34,223 nt of DNA from an uncultured Selenomonadales bacterium (GTDB lineage: Bacteria; Bacillota; Negativicutes; Selenomonadales; Selenomonadaceae): contig ONUH01000020.1 of the NCBI GenBank assembly GCA_900321035.1, positions 1 through 34,223 of the forward strand. The letters are read 5' to 3'. Of this stretch, positions 1 through 7,683 are shown in pieces. The notes beneath the pieces were generated by a model that saw only the letters and a list, made by a program, of their open reading frames with translations, ran no database searches and was not told the DNA's origin. Within the stretch, counting starts at the first letter, position 1; every line of letters starts with the position of its first letter. The position numbers and the translations under genes were made by a program.

Positions 1-1442
1 TGCTCGACGGTCTGTTGCTGTGTCGGTTGCTCGACTGCCTGTTGCGTGGTCTGCTGGGTCTCTCCGCCTGCCGCGCCGGAATCATTGAAGTTGTTCTGGA
101 CGTTGTTGAGTTCTGCCTGCGCACGGGCGACATTAGAGGAAGCCTCATACGTCGCCTGTTTCGCGGCCTCTTCGTTCCGCTTTGCCTCCAGCAGCGCGTC
201 GTTCGCCTCTTGCAAACGTTCTTTGTACGCCGCGATGATTTCCGGGTCGCCTGTCTTCAGGGCGTTCAGATAATCCCGCGCGGCCAGTTCCGCTTTTTCT
301 TCGGCGGCTGACAAGTCATGCTGGGCTTTTTGCCAATCCGCGTATTTGTCAAAGGCGTCCTTTCTGATCTGGTCGAGCTTCTCCTGCGCGTCCTTCAGCG
401 CTTTTTCCATCGCGGCCTTTTCCGCGGCTTCCTTTTCGGCCAATTCGCGCTCGCCTTCGGGGGTCATGCGATAGCCTTCGCCAATCTGCTGCTGGGTAGT
501 TTCCTTGGTGAGCTTTTCTTCTTCTTTCAAAAGCTTGACGGCCCGGTTGGCGTCCTTCAGTTGTTTTTCCAGTACCTCGGCCTCGTCTTTTTTGCCCTCT
601 TCCAAAGCTTTCACATACTGCTTCGCAAGATTGCGCGAACGGGCAGAGACCTCCTGCACGGTGAGGCCTTCGAGACCTTTGGTGATGTTCGGAATGTTGT
701 TCTGCTCCGCGCCGGTCTGCACGACATAGACGTGGTCCTGCACGCCGGTGAGGGAGGTGTCGTTGATGGTGCTGCCTTGGTTTTTGTTGTCGCTCTGCGC
801 GCTGGTCAAAGCTTCCTGTGCGGCCTGCGCGGCGGCGTCGTTGCTCCGCGTGGCGTCGAGCAGGTTCAGCGCATCCACCACTCTGCCAGATTCCTGCGCC
901 TCGCGCAAAGCAGCGGCGGCCTGTTCCGCCGGGGTGGGGGTAGGGGTGACGCCGCCGCCAGCAAGGGCGTCAAGCTGGGCTTGGGTGGTTATGAGGGTAT
1001 TTATCGTGGTGTCAACGCTGAAAATATTTCCGCCTGACGTATAGACGCCCGCCGGATTGATTACATACAAGGTTCCGGCCGCCCCCGTCTGATTCCCCAT
1101 AGTGCCAGTCAAAAACGACATAGGACCGGCTGGTACTTGGTTTACCAGAACATTACCGTTGGTATTGAAATATAATGCCTGTCCGCCCTGAACACTGAAC
1201 GTTGCCCAGTTAATCAGTGTGTTTTGATTGGCTATGATGGTCATTCCATTTGTAATGGTGGGCATGGTGCTGGCGTAAGTGTTTCCGCCTATCGTGACGC
1301 CTCCGAAAGTGACGGCGCCGCCTGTTGGTAGATTGTTCGGGTCGGTGGGAGCGGCATAGACGTTCGCCGCGCCTGCGCCGATCACGGTCAGCGCGGCTGC
1401 CGCCGCTATCAGTTTCTTTTTCAGCTTTCTTGACATGGACAT
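1..1442 (-). CDS. TpsA-type two-partner secretion exoprotein (partial, C-terminus off the left edge)
   Basis: An open frame of 480 codons runs from ATG at 1442 to the window edge without a stop. AAGGAG at 1452-1457 lies 9 nt upstream and decides the start. Residues 1-30 are a Sec signal peptide (basic KLKKK, hydrophobic core, cleavage after VYA). Residues about 45-150 match the TPS/haemagglutination-activity domain that TpsB partners recognise, with NTLINW at 74-79 and the NPAGV turn at 129-133. After a TPTPTP linker, residues about 175-445 are a charged Ala/Glu/Lys-rich coiled coil, followed by a Gln/Thr-rich stretch. Known family: TpsA proteins cross the outer membrane through a TpsB barrel and act as adhesins, cytolysins or contact toxins. 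The TpsB gene is immediately upstream, so this is its likely substrate. The short TPS domain joined to a long coiled coil is unlike the beta-helical repeats of FhaB. The C-terminus and final activity cannot be seen. Confidence 0.85.
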   Translation of the reverse strand, partial: MSMSRKLKKKLIAAAAALTVIGAGAANVYAAPTDPNNLPTGGAVTFGGVTIGGNTYASTMPTITNGMTIIANQNTLINWATFSVQGGQALYFNTNGNVLVNQVPAGPMSFLTGTMGNQTGAAGTLYVINPAGVYTSGGNIFSVDTTINTLITTQAQLDALAGGGVTPTPTPAEQAAAALREAQESGRVVDALNLLDATRSNDAAAQAAQEALTSAQSDNKNQGSTINDTSLTGVQDHVYVVQTGAEQNNIPNITKGLEGLTVQEVSARSRNLAKQYVKALEEGKKDEAEVLEKQLKDANRAVKLLKEEEKLTKETTQQQIGEGYRMTPEGERELAEKEAAEKAAMEKALKDAQEKLDQIRKDAFDKYADWQKAQHDLSAAEEKAELAARDYLNALKTGDPEIIAAYKERLQEANDALLEAKRNEEAAKQATYEASSNVARAQAELNNVQNNFNDSGAAGGETQQTTQQAVEQPTQQQTVE

Positions 1443-1467
1443 AGAATTCAACTCCTTTTTATGTCCT

Positions 1468-1479
1468 GAAATATATTTC
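1468..1479. promoter_or_regulatory. 12-bp perfect palindrome upstream of tpsA
   Basis: GAAATATATTTC is a perfect palindrome 26 nt upstream of the tpsA start, in an AT-rich patch. It could be an operator or part of a promoter. No regulator is assigned. Confidence 0.3.
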
Positions 1480-1483
1480 TAAT

Positions 1484-1625
1484 CTTGCCCTCCCCTTGAG
1501 GGGAGGGTCCCGCCGCAGGCGGGGGGTGAGGTGGCAGAAATGTTGCACTTGTGTCAGTCGTAACGTCTTAACACCTCATCCGTCGCGCTTCGCGCGCCAC
1601 CTTCCCCTCAAGGGGAAGGCTTTTG
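1484..1625. repeat. Imperfect inverted-repeat (MITE/REP-like) element between tpsB and tpsA
   Basis: Two diverged copies of a ~50-nt unit face each other: left arm about 1484-1535, right arm about 1569-1624 on the opposite strand. Each arm has a CCCCTTGAGGGG hairpin, then a second GC hairpin (CCGCCGCAGGCGG in the left arm, GCGCGCGAAGCGCG in the right), then TGAGGTG. The whole can fold into one long cruciform or into several small hairpins. It occupies most of the 205-nt gap between tpsB and tpsA. It is probably a dispersed genomic repeat, and in RNA it may attenuate or stabilise the tpsB-tpsA message. Copy number elsewhere is not visible here. Confidence 0.7.
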
Positions 1626-1647
1626 CTACTTCGATTTTCTCTCTTTT

Positions 1648-3057
1648 TCAGAACGTTTTCGTCAGCATAAACGTCCATGGCCGTAACGAATCGCCGTTGT
1701 CGATGCCGTCGTAGGTCATCGGATGGGCGTAGTCGATGCTGGCGTAGAGGCCCAGCTTTTCGCTGCCGTAGCGGTACCCGAGGCCCCAGGACGAAATGTG
1801 CCGGTTCCCTCTCTCACCGGCGTTGATGGTGTTGTTGGACATCCATGCTCCGTCCACGAAGACGACGAATCTCGAATCGGGGATGTATTGCGGCGTGTAG
1901 ATCTCAAAGCTGCCGCCGATACCGTTGTCTCCCGTCGCCACGCGTTCCTTGAAGCCGCGCACGCTGCCGAGACCACCCGCGCCGAACTGCTCGCTCTGCA
2001 CGAGATCGTTGGGCGTCCATTGGGCATGGGCGGAGAGGCCGAAGAGCCAGTCGTTTTTCGTCGTATACTGGTAGCCCGCACCGAAGCGGAAGATGTGAAA
2101 GTCCCTGTCGGAGTCCCAGCGGATCCGGTCGTAGTCGTCTTGGTTGCCGATCAGGTTTGCCGTCCAGCCCACATTCCACGAGAAGGCGTCGTGTTCGTTT
2201 CTCGTCACGTCATAGTAGGTCGTGGAGAAGGTGCCGACGTCGTAATTGTTTTCGTTGTCGATGTTGGGAAGCCCCAAGGCTCTGAATAGGTAGCTCTGGG
2301 CATTCTCGTATTTCTTGTAGTCGAATCCGAAGTCGAGGATCTGGCGGTGCGCTCTGCTGAAATAGAGGTTGCGCTGGTAATGCAGGCTCGCGGTGTGGCC
2401 CTTGCCCGTGGCTTCGATGGACAGCGGGCCGAAATTCGCGATTTCGCCCATGTCCACGTTGGAGTAGCTGTAGGCGAAGTACATGGTGTCGCCGCTGTTC
2501 GGGAATATCGTCTTGTAAGTGAGGCCCACCTGCTGCACGTCGGAGATGTGTTCGTCCGGCGAGGTGGTGTAGGCGAGGCCGAGGGCGTCGCCGTTTCTCG
2601 TGATGTCGGTGTTCATCCACGAGAAGTTCACGCGCCAGTCGCCGGTGAATTTATTGCCGGTGTTGTTGAGGGAGATCGCGAATTTGTCGTTCTTGATTTC
2701 CTCCACGACGAGAGTCAGGCGGTATTCCTGATCGCCGATGGGGGTGAAGGCGGAGTCGATGCGCATGACCTGCCCGTCGTTCAAGAGCGAGAGCTGGCGG
2801 GAGAGCTTACCGGTACGCACGAGGGGGCGGGTGGCCTCCGGCACGAGGCGTTTGATTTCCTCCTCGGAGTGGTTTTTGTTTCCGGTGATTACCAGCTCCT
2901 TGACGATGTAGGAAGCCTCGCCGGTCTCCGCCATCACGGCGCCGGGCGGATCGGGATTGTAATTGACGGCGGCGTCCGCCATGCCGCCGGCGGCGAAGGA
3001 AAGCGCCATGCCGAGAACGGCGGAAAGGAGTTTTTTCTTTTTCTTGGAAAGGTTCAT
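1648..3057 (-). CDS. TpsB/ShlB-FhaC family outer-membrane transporter
   Basis: 469 aa, start ATG at 3057 with GGAGGG about 8 nt upstream. Residues 1-29 form a signal peptide (KKKKK, hydrophobic core, DAA). A POTRA-like region follows at about 48-118 (YIVKELVITGNKN onward). The rest is a beta-barrel of alternating aromatic strands ending in Phe, as expected for a BamA-assembled protein. The loop-6 signature VRGF is at residues 366-369, preceded by FGAGGLGS. Family role: the barrel secretes the TpsA partner across the outer membrane. It is shorter than classical FhaC (~550 aa), with a single recognisable POTRA. It sits directly upstream of tpsA on the same strand, so the two are probably one operon interrupted by the inverted-repeat element. 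Its presence implies that the organism has an outer membrane. Confidence 0.9.
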   Translation of the reverse strand: MNLSKKKKKLLSAVLGMALSFAAGGMADAAVNYNPDPPGAVMAETGEASYIVKELVITGNKNHSEEEIKRLVPEATRPLVRTGKLSRQLSLLNDGQVMRIDSAFTPIGDQEYRLTLVVEEIKNDKFAISLNNTGNKFTGDWRVNFSWMNTDITRNGDALGLAYTTSPDEHISDVQQVGLTYKTIFPNSGDTMYFAYSYSNVDMGEIANFGPLSIEATGKGHTASLHYQRNLYFSRAHRQILDFGFDYKKYENAQSYLFRALGLPNIDNENNYDVGTFSTTYYDVTRNEHDAFSWNVGWTANLIGNQDDYDRIRWDSDRDFHIFRFGAGYQYTTKNDWLFGLSAHAQWTPNDLVQSEQFGAGGLGSVRGFKERVATGDNGIGGSFEIYTPQYIPDSRFVVFVDGAWMSNNTINAGERGNRHISSWGLGYRYGSEKLGLYASIDYAHPMTYDGIDNGDSLRPWTFMLTKTF

Positions 3058-3118
3058 AATGGGATCCCTCCGTTTATATATGATTGCTTTTTAGAGGTAA
3101 CGAAGTGATTCAGGGATA

Positions 3119-3156
3119 CAAAAAAGCGCAAGGGCGTAAATCGCCCTTGCGCTTAA
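3119..3156. terminator. Bidirectional intrinsic terminator upstream of tpsB
   Basis: A 13-bp perfect stem (AAGCGCAAGGGCG at 3124-3136, CGCCCTTGCGCTT at 3142-3154) with loop TAAAT is flanked by A- and T-rich tracts. On the minus strand it ends the small transcript that starts near 3320 and overlaps the stop codon of the 42-aa ORF. Confidence 0.8.
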
Positions 3157-3281
3157 AAACCATATTTTCCGCGCACAAAAAAGAACGCGTGCAAATCACA
3201 TCGGTTACGAACGTGGTTTCGCTGTCTGCCTGTCTGTCTGAACGGCTGTGCCTCCTTGCGAAACATGAACATCGCTTTCAT
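3153..3281 (-). CDS. Candidate small protein, 42 aa
   Basis: Reading begins at ATG 3281 with AAAGGAG at 3291-3297, 9 nt upstream. The product is a 42-aa basic peptide starting MKAMFMFRKEA and ending FFFVRGKYGF, rich in Arg and Phe, with no recognised domain. A sigma70-like promoter lies upstream and a strong terminator begins within the stop codon, so promoter, ribosome site, ORF and terminator form a complete monocistronic unit. Part of the ORF is a short tandem repeat (CAGACAGG/CAGACAG). It could be a small membrane-active or type-I-toxin-like peptide, or a leader peptide that attenuates the tpsB operon just downstream. Function is unknown. Confidence 0.5.
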   Translation of the reverse strand: MKAMFMFRKEAQPFRQTGRQRNHVRNRCDLHAFFFVRGKYGF

Positions 3282-3327
3282 GGCGGTCAACTCCTTTAGG
3301 CTGCCATACAAAAAACTTTCTGCGTAA

Positions 3328-3355
3328 ATCATACCAAATGGTCGCGCAAAAGCAA
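3328..3355 (-). promoter_or_regulatory. Promoter of the 42-aa ORF
   Basis: On the minus strand, -35 TTGCTT (3350-3355) and -10 TATGAT (3328-3333) are separated by 16 bp. The start site would fall about 40 nt before the ATG at 3281. Confidence 0.6.
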
Positions 3356-3548
3356 GGAAAATGATGCTTTGGCAACAAGGAGAGAGACGAAAAATTCCCC
3401 TGACGAATACGAAGATAAATTCTGTCATTACGCTCGTGTTTGTGGTTCGCGCGCGAGGAGGGCATTTGACCGCTTCAATCTTACTCCCGCAAAGGGGAAT
3501 TTTCGGTTGCGCGCAGAACCGGATTTTTTGCTTTTTTCGCGCAAGGAG

Positions 3549-4313
3549 TTATCGCGTGACGATGCTTTCCTGCAATTCTTCGTTCCTGCTCCATTGGCTG
3601 ATCTTCCGGAAGGCCGTCACGATCAGGATGAAGAACACCACCATCGTAGTGATGGCCACGTATCCCAGCGGTTCGAGATATTCCCCGTAGGGCAGCGCCA
3701 GGAGCTCTTCCTCGGTGAGGGTGTCGGCGGCGGTGCCGGCTGCGTCCAGGATGTGTTTTATCGCGACGATCCACATATCGTAAAACGTATGGCCGAATAT
3801 CGGGACCGCCAGCGAAAGGACATGATATTTCGTGCTGCCCGTGGCTTTCGCTTTTCCGTAATAATATCCCATGATCGTGCCGAAGAAGGCGTGCAGGGGG
3901 AGGACGGCGCGGATCAGCGTGTAAAAATTGCCGAATATGGAATACTCCACGTCCTCGATCAGCGCGAAGCCCATGGCGATCAGGGCGCCCACAAGGACGG
4001 CGTCCAGATGGCAGCGCGCTTCCGCGTTGTTCCGCATGGCCAGCCGAAATGCGCCGTATTTCAGGCCTTCTTCCAGTAGGGCGGCCATAGTCAGGGCGTC
4101 TATGAATCCGACAAGGATGGGGTTGGGCATGTCGGAGGGGGACGCGTCCGGTGCGAAAAGGCTGGCGATCATGATAATGAACGCGGTTGCGGCGCCGAAG
4201 AGCAGGATCTTGAGGATGGCCTTTCGGGAGAAGGGTTCGCCGGTTTTCTTACGGATCAGCCATCGGATAATCATAATAGATACGATGACTTCAATGACGG
4301 CTACAATGATCAT
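3549..4313 (-). CDS. PrsW-like intramembrane glutamic protease
   Basis: 254 aa from ATG 4313. A GTG at 4325 is in frame but overlaps the GAGAGGTG ribosome site, so the ATG is preferred. The protein is very hydrophobic, with about seven membrane segments. It has the PrsW-family signature: EEGLK with Glu81, Glu82 and Lys85; Glu120 in ALIEDVEY; His141 in the LPLHAFFG helix; and GHTFYD with His175 and Asp179. Family knowledge: PrsW proteases cut membrane-bound anti-sigma factors (for example RsiW in Bacillus) or other membrane substrates. It follows merR and the acetyltransferase on the same strand after a ~60-nt gap and may belong to that operon. An RsiV/DUF3298-type protein at 22982 is not obviously its substrate because it lacks a membrane anchor other than its signal peptide. 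Confidence 0.85.
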   Translation of the reverse strand: MIIVAVIEVIVSIMIIRWLIRKKTGEPFSRKAILKILLFGAATAFIIMIASLFAPDASPSDMPNPILVGFIDALTMAALLEEGLKYGAFRLAMRNNAEARCHLDAVLVGALIAMGFALIEDVEYSIFGNFYTLIRAVLPLHAFFGTIMGYYYGKAKATGSTKYHVLSLAVPIFGHTFYDMWIVAIKHILDAAGTAADTLTEEELLALPYGEYLEPLGYVAITTMVVFFILIVTAFRKISQWSRNEELQESIVTR

Positions 4314-4376
4314 TTCGATATTCACCTCTCAAATTTTGAACGTCTCCGGGCTAACGCGCGCAAGGGGCGTTTTCGG

Positions 4377-4880
4377 CTATGCGTCGGACGGCGTTTTATC
4401 CAGGCATATGAAGTAGGGGCAGATATTTTCGTAATGGCCGTCCTTCATGCGGAATCCCCCGGGGATGGTGCCGAGCTGCCGGAAGCCGATCCGCTCGTAG
4501 AGGTGCCGGGCATGGATATTGCTTTCCACCACGGCGTTGAACTGCAGGATCAGGAATCCGAGCCGCTTTGCTTCCCGAATGCAGTCCAGCACTAACTTCT
4601 CGCCGATATGCTTGCCGCGGCTGGCGGAGCCGACCGCGTAGCTGGCGTTGCAGATATGGGAGCAGCGGCCGACGTTATTAGGGTGGAGGATATAGAGACC
4701 GAGGATTCTCCCCGTCTCGTCTTCGATGACCGCCGTATGGCTTTGCGCGGCAAAGAAGGCCCGCCCCGTTTCCATGGTCAGCAGTTCTTCCTGCGGAAAC
4801 GCGACGCCTTCCTCCACGATCTCATTCCAAATGGGGATCATGGCGGGCAAATCCGCCTCAGTGTATTTTCTTGCTCTCAT
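4377..4880 (-). CDS. GNAT-family N-acetyltransferase
   Basis: 167 aa, start ATG 4880, 13 nt after the merR stop. The GNAT fold is clear: an N-terminal strand/helix (RKYTEADLPAMIPIWNEIV), acetyl-CoA pyrophosphate loop RGKHIG at 88-93, and the C-terminal NIHARHLYERIGFRQLG segment. The closing part (GTIPGGFRMKDGHYENI) resembles the phosphinothricin/methionine-sulfoximine acetyltransferase branch, but the substrate is not determinable. It is translated directly behind the MerR regulator, which suggests a role in the same stress response. Confidence 0.85.
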   Translation of the reverse strand: MRARKYTEADLPAMIPIWNEIVEEGVAFPQEELLTMETGRAFFAAQSHTAVIEDETGRILGLYILHPNNVGRCSHICNASYAVGSASRGKHIGEKLVLDCIREAKRLGFLILQFNAVVESNIHARHLYERIGFRQLGTIPGGFRMKDGHYENICPYFICLDKTPSDA

Positions 4881-4893
4881 GACGTTGCTCCTT

Positions 4894-5292
4894 TCATTCT
4901 TCCGCCGGGATCAGGTCGCTGTGGTATTCCTGCCTGCCCGACAATATATCGTCGTACAGCTGCTGCTTCCAGTCGATGTAATCCACCGCCTCCTGCAGCA
5001 GCTTGATTTTTTCCCGCAGTTCGTCCTGCTTCTTTGCCAGCATCTCCTTCCGCACGGGAATCGAAGACGGCCCTTCGAGGCAATAGGCGAGGTATTGCTG
5101 CATCTCGGCGATGCTCATTTCGCAGTTTTTCAGACAGGAAAGGCTTTTCACCCAGCGCATGGCGTGTTCGTCAAAGACGCGGCGGTTGTTCCTGTCTCGC
5201 CTGACGTTCGGGACAAGCCCCTGATTGCAGTAGAATTTCAGCCCTTCGTAGGTCATGCCGGTTTCCTTGCAGACCTCCCGCATCGTGTACAT
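4894..5292 (-). CDS. MerR-family transcriptional regulator (AdhR/NmlR-like)
   Basis: 132 aa, start ATG 5292 with GGAGGG upstream. Residues 1-70 are the MerR winged helix (MREVCKETGMTYEGLKFY, then RRVFDEHAMRWVKSL), followed by a coiled-coil dimerisation helix at about 78-115. Cys53 and Cys57 lie in the LSCLKNCEMS turn, where AdhR/NmlR-type MerR proteins carry the cysteine that senses aldehydes and other electrophiles (from family knowledge; the alignment is by eye). It is divergent from the hydrolase operon, whose promoter has the 19-bp spacer and central dyad expected for MerR activation. The same promoter type recurs at 11111. It probably activates both operons. Confidence 0.9.
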   Translation of the reverse strand: MYTMREVCKETGMTYEGLKFYCNQGLVPNVRRDRNNRRVFDEHAMRWVKSLSCLKNCEMSIAEMQQYLAYCLEGPSSIPVRKEMLAKKQDELREKIKLLQEAVDYIDWKQQLYDDILSGRQEYHSDLIPAEE

Positions 5293-5324
5293 ATTGAACC
5301 CTCCAAAAAATTTTCAAAAAACAC

Positions 5325-5355
5325 TTGACCGGTAGATGCTACCGTTTGCTACACT
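5325..5355 (+). promoter_or_regulatory. MerR-type promoter of the hydrolase operon (19-bp spacer with dyad)
   Basis: -35 TTGACC (5325-5330) and -10 TACACT (5350-5355) are separated by 19 bp, longer than the usual 17, as in MerR-activated promoters. A perfect dyad, CGGTAG-ATG-CTACCG (5330-5344), fills the spacer and is the likely MerR operator. Start of transcription would be near 5362, which excludes the upstream in-frame ATG at 5381 as the best start. Confidence 0.85.
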
Positions 5356-5404
5356 GCAATCATAGCAAAATAAATGACGGATGACAAGAAGGGAGCAAAA
5401 GAAG

Positions 5405-6490
5405 ATGAAACGTAAATTTCTCGTCGCCATAGCGGCGGCAAGCCTGTACATGGGAACGGCGTCGGCGATGCGGCCGGTCACTATCGTCGATCAGGGCAGT
5501 TTCTTCGCGGGCGGTACGATGACGGAAACGCCGGGACGGATGGACTTTCAAAAACCGCTGAATCAGCACGGTCAGACGATGCACGGAGACCATGCCTATG
5601 TGTTTTACCAGCGCCCGGCGAACGCGAAGCAATATCCGCTGGTGTTCCTGCACGGCGCGGGGCAGTCGGCGAAAACATGGGAGACGACGCCGGATGGGCG
5701 CGACGGATTCCAGAATATTTTTCTTGAACGCGGCTTCAGCACCTATTTGGTGGATCAGCCGAGACGGGGCAAGGCAGGACAATCCACGCAGCCTGCGGCG
5801 CTGACGGCGGATACCTACGATCAGTTTTGGTTCAGCAATTTCCGAGTGGGAAATTGGGACGATGCGAGCCACAGTCCGGGATACTTTGACGGCGTACAGT
5901 TTTCCAAAACGAAGGAAGCGCTTAATCAGTATCTGCGGCAAATGACGCCAAACACCGGCCCTTATGACGCGGGCGTTATCTCGGACGCGATGGCGGCGAT
6001 TTTCGAGAAGGCCGGCGAGGGCGTGCTCGTCACCCATTCCCAAGGCGGCGGCATCGGTTGGCTGACCGCCATCAAGAGCGGCAAAGTCAAAGGCATCGTT
6101 TCCTACGAGCCGGGCAGCGGCTTCATCTTTCCCGAGGGCGAGACGCCGCCCCCCGTCAAGACCACGCACCCCATGGGCGACCTCGCGGCAAATTCCGTGC
6201 CTATGGCGGATTTTTTGAAGCTCACGAAAATTCCCATTGTCATCTATTACGGCGACTTCATCGCGGACAGCTACACCAAGGAATGGAACAAGGACGGCTG
6301 GCGGGCGCGCCTCGAAATGGCGCGGCTCTGGGCCGAGACAGTCAATCGCCACGGCGGCGACGCGACAGTAGTGCATCTGCCGGACGTCGGCGTCACAGGC
6401 AACACGCATTTCCCTTTTTCCGACCTGAACAACATCGAGGTTGCCGACTTGATGGAGGCATGGCTGCAGGAAAAAGGGCTTGCGGAATAA
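5405..6490 (+). CDS. Exported alpha/beta-fold hydrolase
   Basis: 361 aa, start ATG 5405 chosen because GGGAG (5391-5395) is 9 nt upstream and the signal peptide (residues 1-21, cleavage after TASA) then begins correctly. The hydrolase core shows an oxyanion HGAG (83-86), the nucleophile elbow HSQGG with Ser212, an acidic residue after the YEPGSG strand, and His335 in the HFPF loop. The protein should act in the periplasm as an esterase or lactonase; the substrate is unknown. It is the first gene of the operon controlled by the MerR-type promoter 50 nt upstream. It is not closely similar to the two other hydrolases in this window, which carry a cysteine at the nucleophile elbow. Confidence 0.88.
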   Translation: MKRKFLVAIAAASLYMGTASAMRPVTIVDQGSFFAGGTMTETPGRMDFQKPLNQHGQTMHGDHAYVFYQRPANAKQYPLVFLHGAGQSAKTWETTPDGRDGFQNIFLERGFSTYLVDQPRRGKAGQSTQPAALTADTYDQFWFSNFRVGNWDDASHSPGYFDGVQFSKTKEALNQYLRQMTPNTGPYDAGVISDAMAAIFEKAGEGVLVTHSQGGGIGWLTAIKSGKVKGIVSYEPGSGFIFPEGETPPPVKTTHPMGDLAANSVPMADFLKLTKIPIVIYYGDFIADSYTKEWNKDGWRARLEMARLWAETVNRHGGDATVVHLPDVGVTGNTHFPFSDLNNIEVADLMEAWLQEKGLAE

Positions 6491-6527
6491 GGGAAGCGAT
6501 ATCAAACAAATGGAAGGACGGTTTTTT

Positions 6528-7673
6528 ATGAAGATGAAAGCAAAACTGGTCGCGTCGTTTTTGATGGCGGGAATTGTTTTAGGGACGAGCACGGGTTATG
6601 TAAGTGAAATGCCGGCGGCGATGGCGGCGGCGAAAACGACGGAGGGAACTGAGATGAAGACGGCGGAAAACAAGAACCCCTTTGGGCTTGTCTATCGGGG
6701 TGCGATTGAGAAGAACGAGCCCGGCAAGGTGAACATTCGGCCTGTGGAATATAAGGTGAACGGCATCAAGGTCGCCGCCAATCTCTACCTTCCGTCGGGC
6801 TATGACGAGAAGGACGGCAAGACTTACGCCGCCGTGACCGTCGCCCACCCCAATGGCGGCTGCAAGGAGCAAGTGGCGGGACTGTACGCGCAGAAATTGG
6901 CGGAGCTTGGCTATATCGCCGTCGCCGCCGACGCGCGGTACCAAGGGGCCAGCGGCGGCGAGCCGAGGCTGCGGGATTATCCGTCGAACCGCATCGAGGA
7001 TGTCAGCGGCATGGTGGATTATCTCTCCATGTTGCCGAAGGTGGACAAGTCGCGCATCGGCTCCCTCGGCATCTGCGGGGGCGGCGGCTATACGCTGGCG
7101 GCGGCCCAGACGGACAAGCGCATCAAAGCGGTGGCGACGCTCTCCATGTTCAATTCCGGTCGGGTGCGCCGGAACGGATTCCTGGACGCGGACAAGGCGG
7201 GAATTCCCAAGCGGCTCCAAAAGGCGGCAGAGGCGCGGGACAAGGAGCTTGCCGGGGAAATCCTCTACGAAGGGTTCCTGCCGCCGAACGCCACCGACGA
7301 CCAACTCCGGGCGAAAATGGCGGAGCTTCCGGAAAACACCCTCTATCGCGACGGCATCGAGTATTACGGCCTGTCCCATCGCCATCCGAACGCCACGGGC
7401 AGTTATACCACGGAGTCCTTCATGAAGCTCATGGCCTTCGACACGGAGGACAGGATGGATCTCATCGACCAACCGCTCCTGATGATCGCCGGGGAAAGAG
7501 CGGACACCCTCTACATGACGGAGGATGCTTTCGCGAAAGCCAGCGGTACGGAGAACAAGGAACTTTTTTTGATCGAGGGCGCGAGCCACATTCGCACCTA
7601 CTGGGTACCGGAGTACGTGGACAAAGCGGTGAACAAGCTGGAAGCGTTCTTCGGCAATAATTTGATGAAGTGA
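6528..7673 (+). CDS. Exported dienelactone-hydrolase-like alpha/beta hydrolase (Cys nucleophile)
   Basis: 381 aa, start ATG 6528 with GGAAGG 10 nt upstream. The N-terminus (about 1-34) is a signal peptide ending near AMAAA. The core resembles YcjY/dienelactone-hydrolase-type proteins: VAHPNGGCKEQ oxyanion strand, nucleophile elbow GICGGGG with Cys183, acidic loop IAGERADT, and His354 in EGASHIRTYW. A cysteine at this position is the normal nucleophile in dienelactone hydrolase, so the enzyme is probably active on lactone or activated ester bonds. It is a paralogue of the 15643-16803 protein, sharing KEQxxGLYAQ and the GICG elbow. It lies 37 nt after the first hydrolase in the operon. Confidence 0.87.
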   Translation: MKMKAKLVASFLMAGIVLGTSTGYVSEMPAAMAAAKTTEGTEMKTAENKNPFGLVYRGAIEKNEPGKVNIRPVEYKVNGIKVAANLYLPSGYDEKDGKTYAAVTVAHPNGGCKEQVAGLYAQKLAELGYIAVAADARYQGASGGEPRLRDYPSNRIEDVSGMVDYLSMLPKVDKSRIGSLGICGGGGYTLAAAQTDKRIKAVATLSMFNSGRVRRNGFLDADKAGIPKRLQKAAEARDKELAGEILYEGFLPPNATDDQLRAKMAELPENTLYRDGIEYYGLSHRHPNATGSYTTESFMKLMAFDTEDRMDLIDQPLLMIAGERADTLYMTEDAFAKASGTENKELFLIEGASHIRTYWVPEYVDKAVNKLEAFFGNNLMK

Positions 7674-7683
7674 GGTGATCGGG

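Noticed and set aside
15..1037. Plus-strand ORFs opposite the tpsA gene
   Set aside because: They lack ribosome sites and family motifs; the minus-strand frame has signal peptide, TPS domain and an open frame to the edge.
5360..6592. A 410-codon minus-strand ORF opposite the first exported hydrolase
   Set aside because: Antisense shadow: it reads back across the MerR-type promoter direction and shows no domain, while the hydrolase has signal peptide and catalytic motifs.
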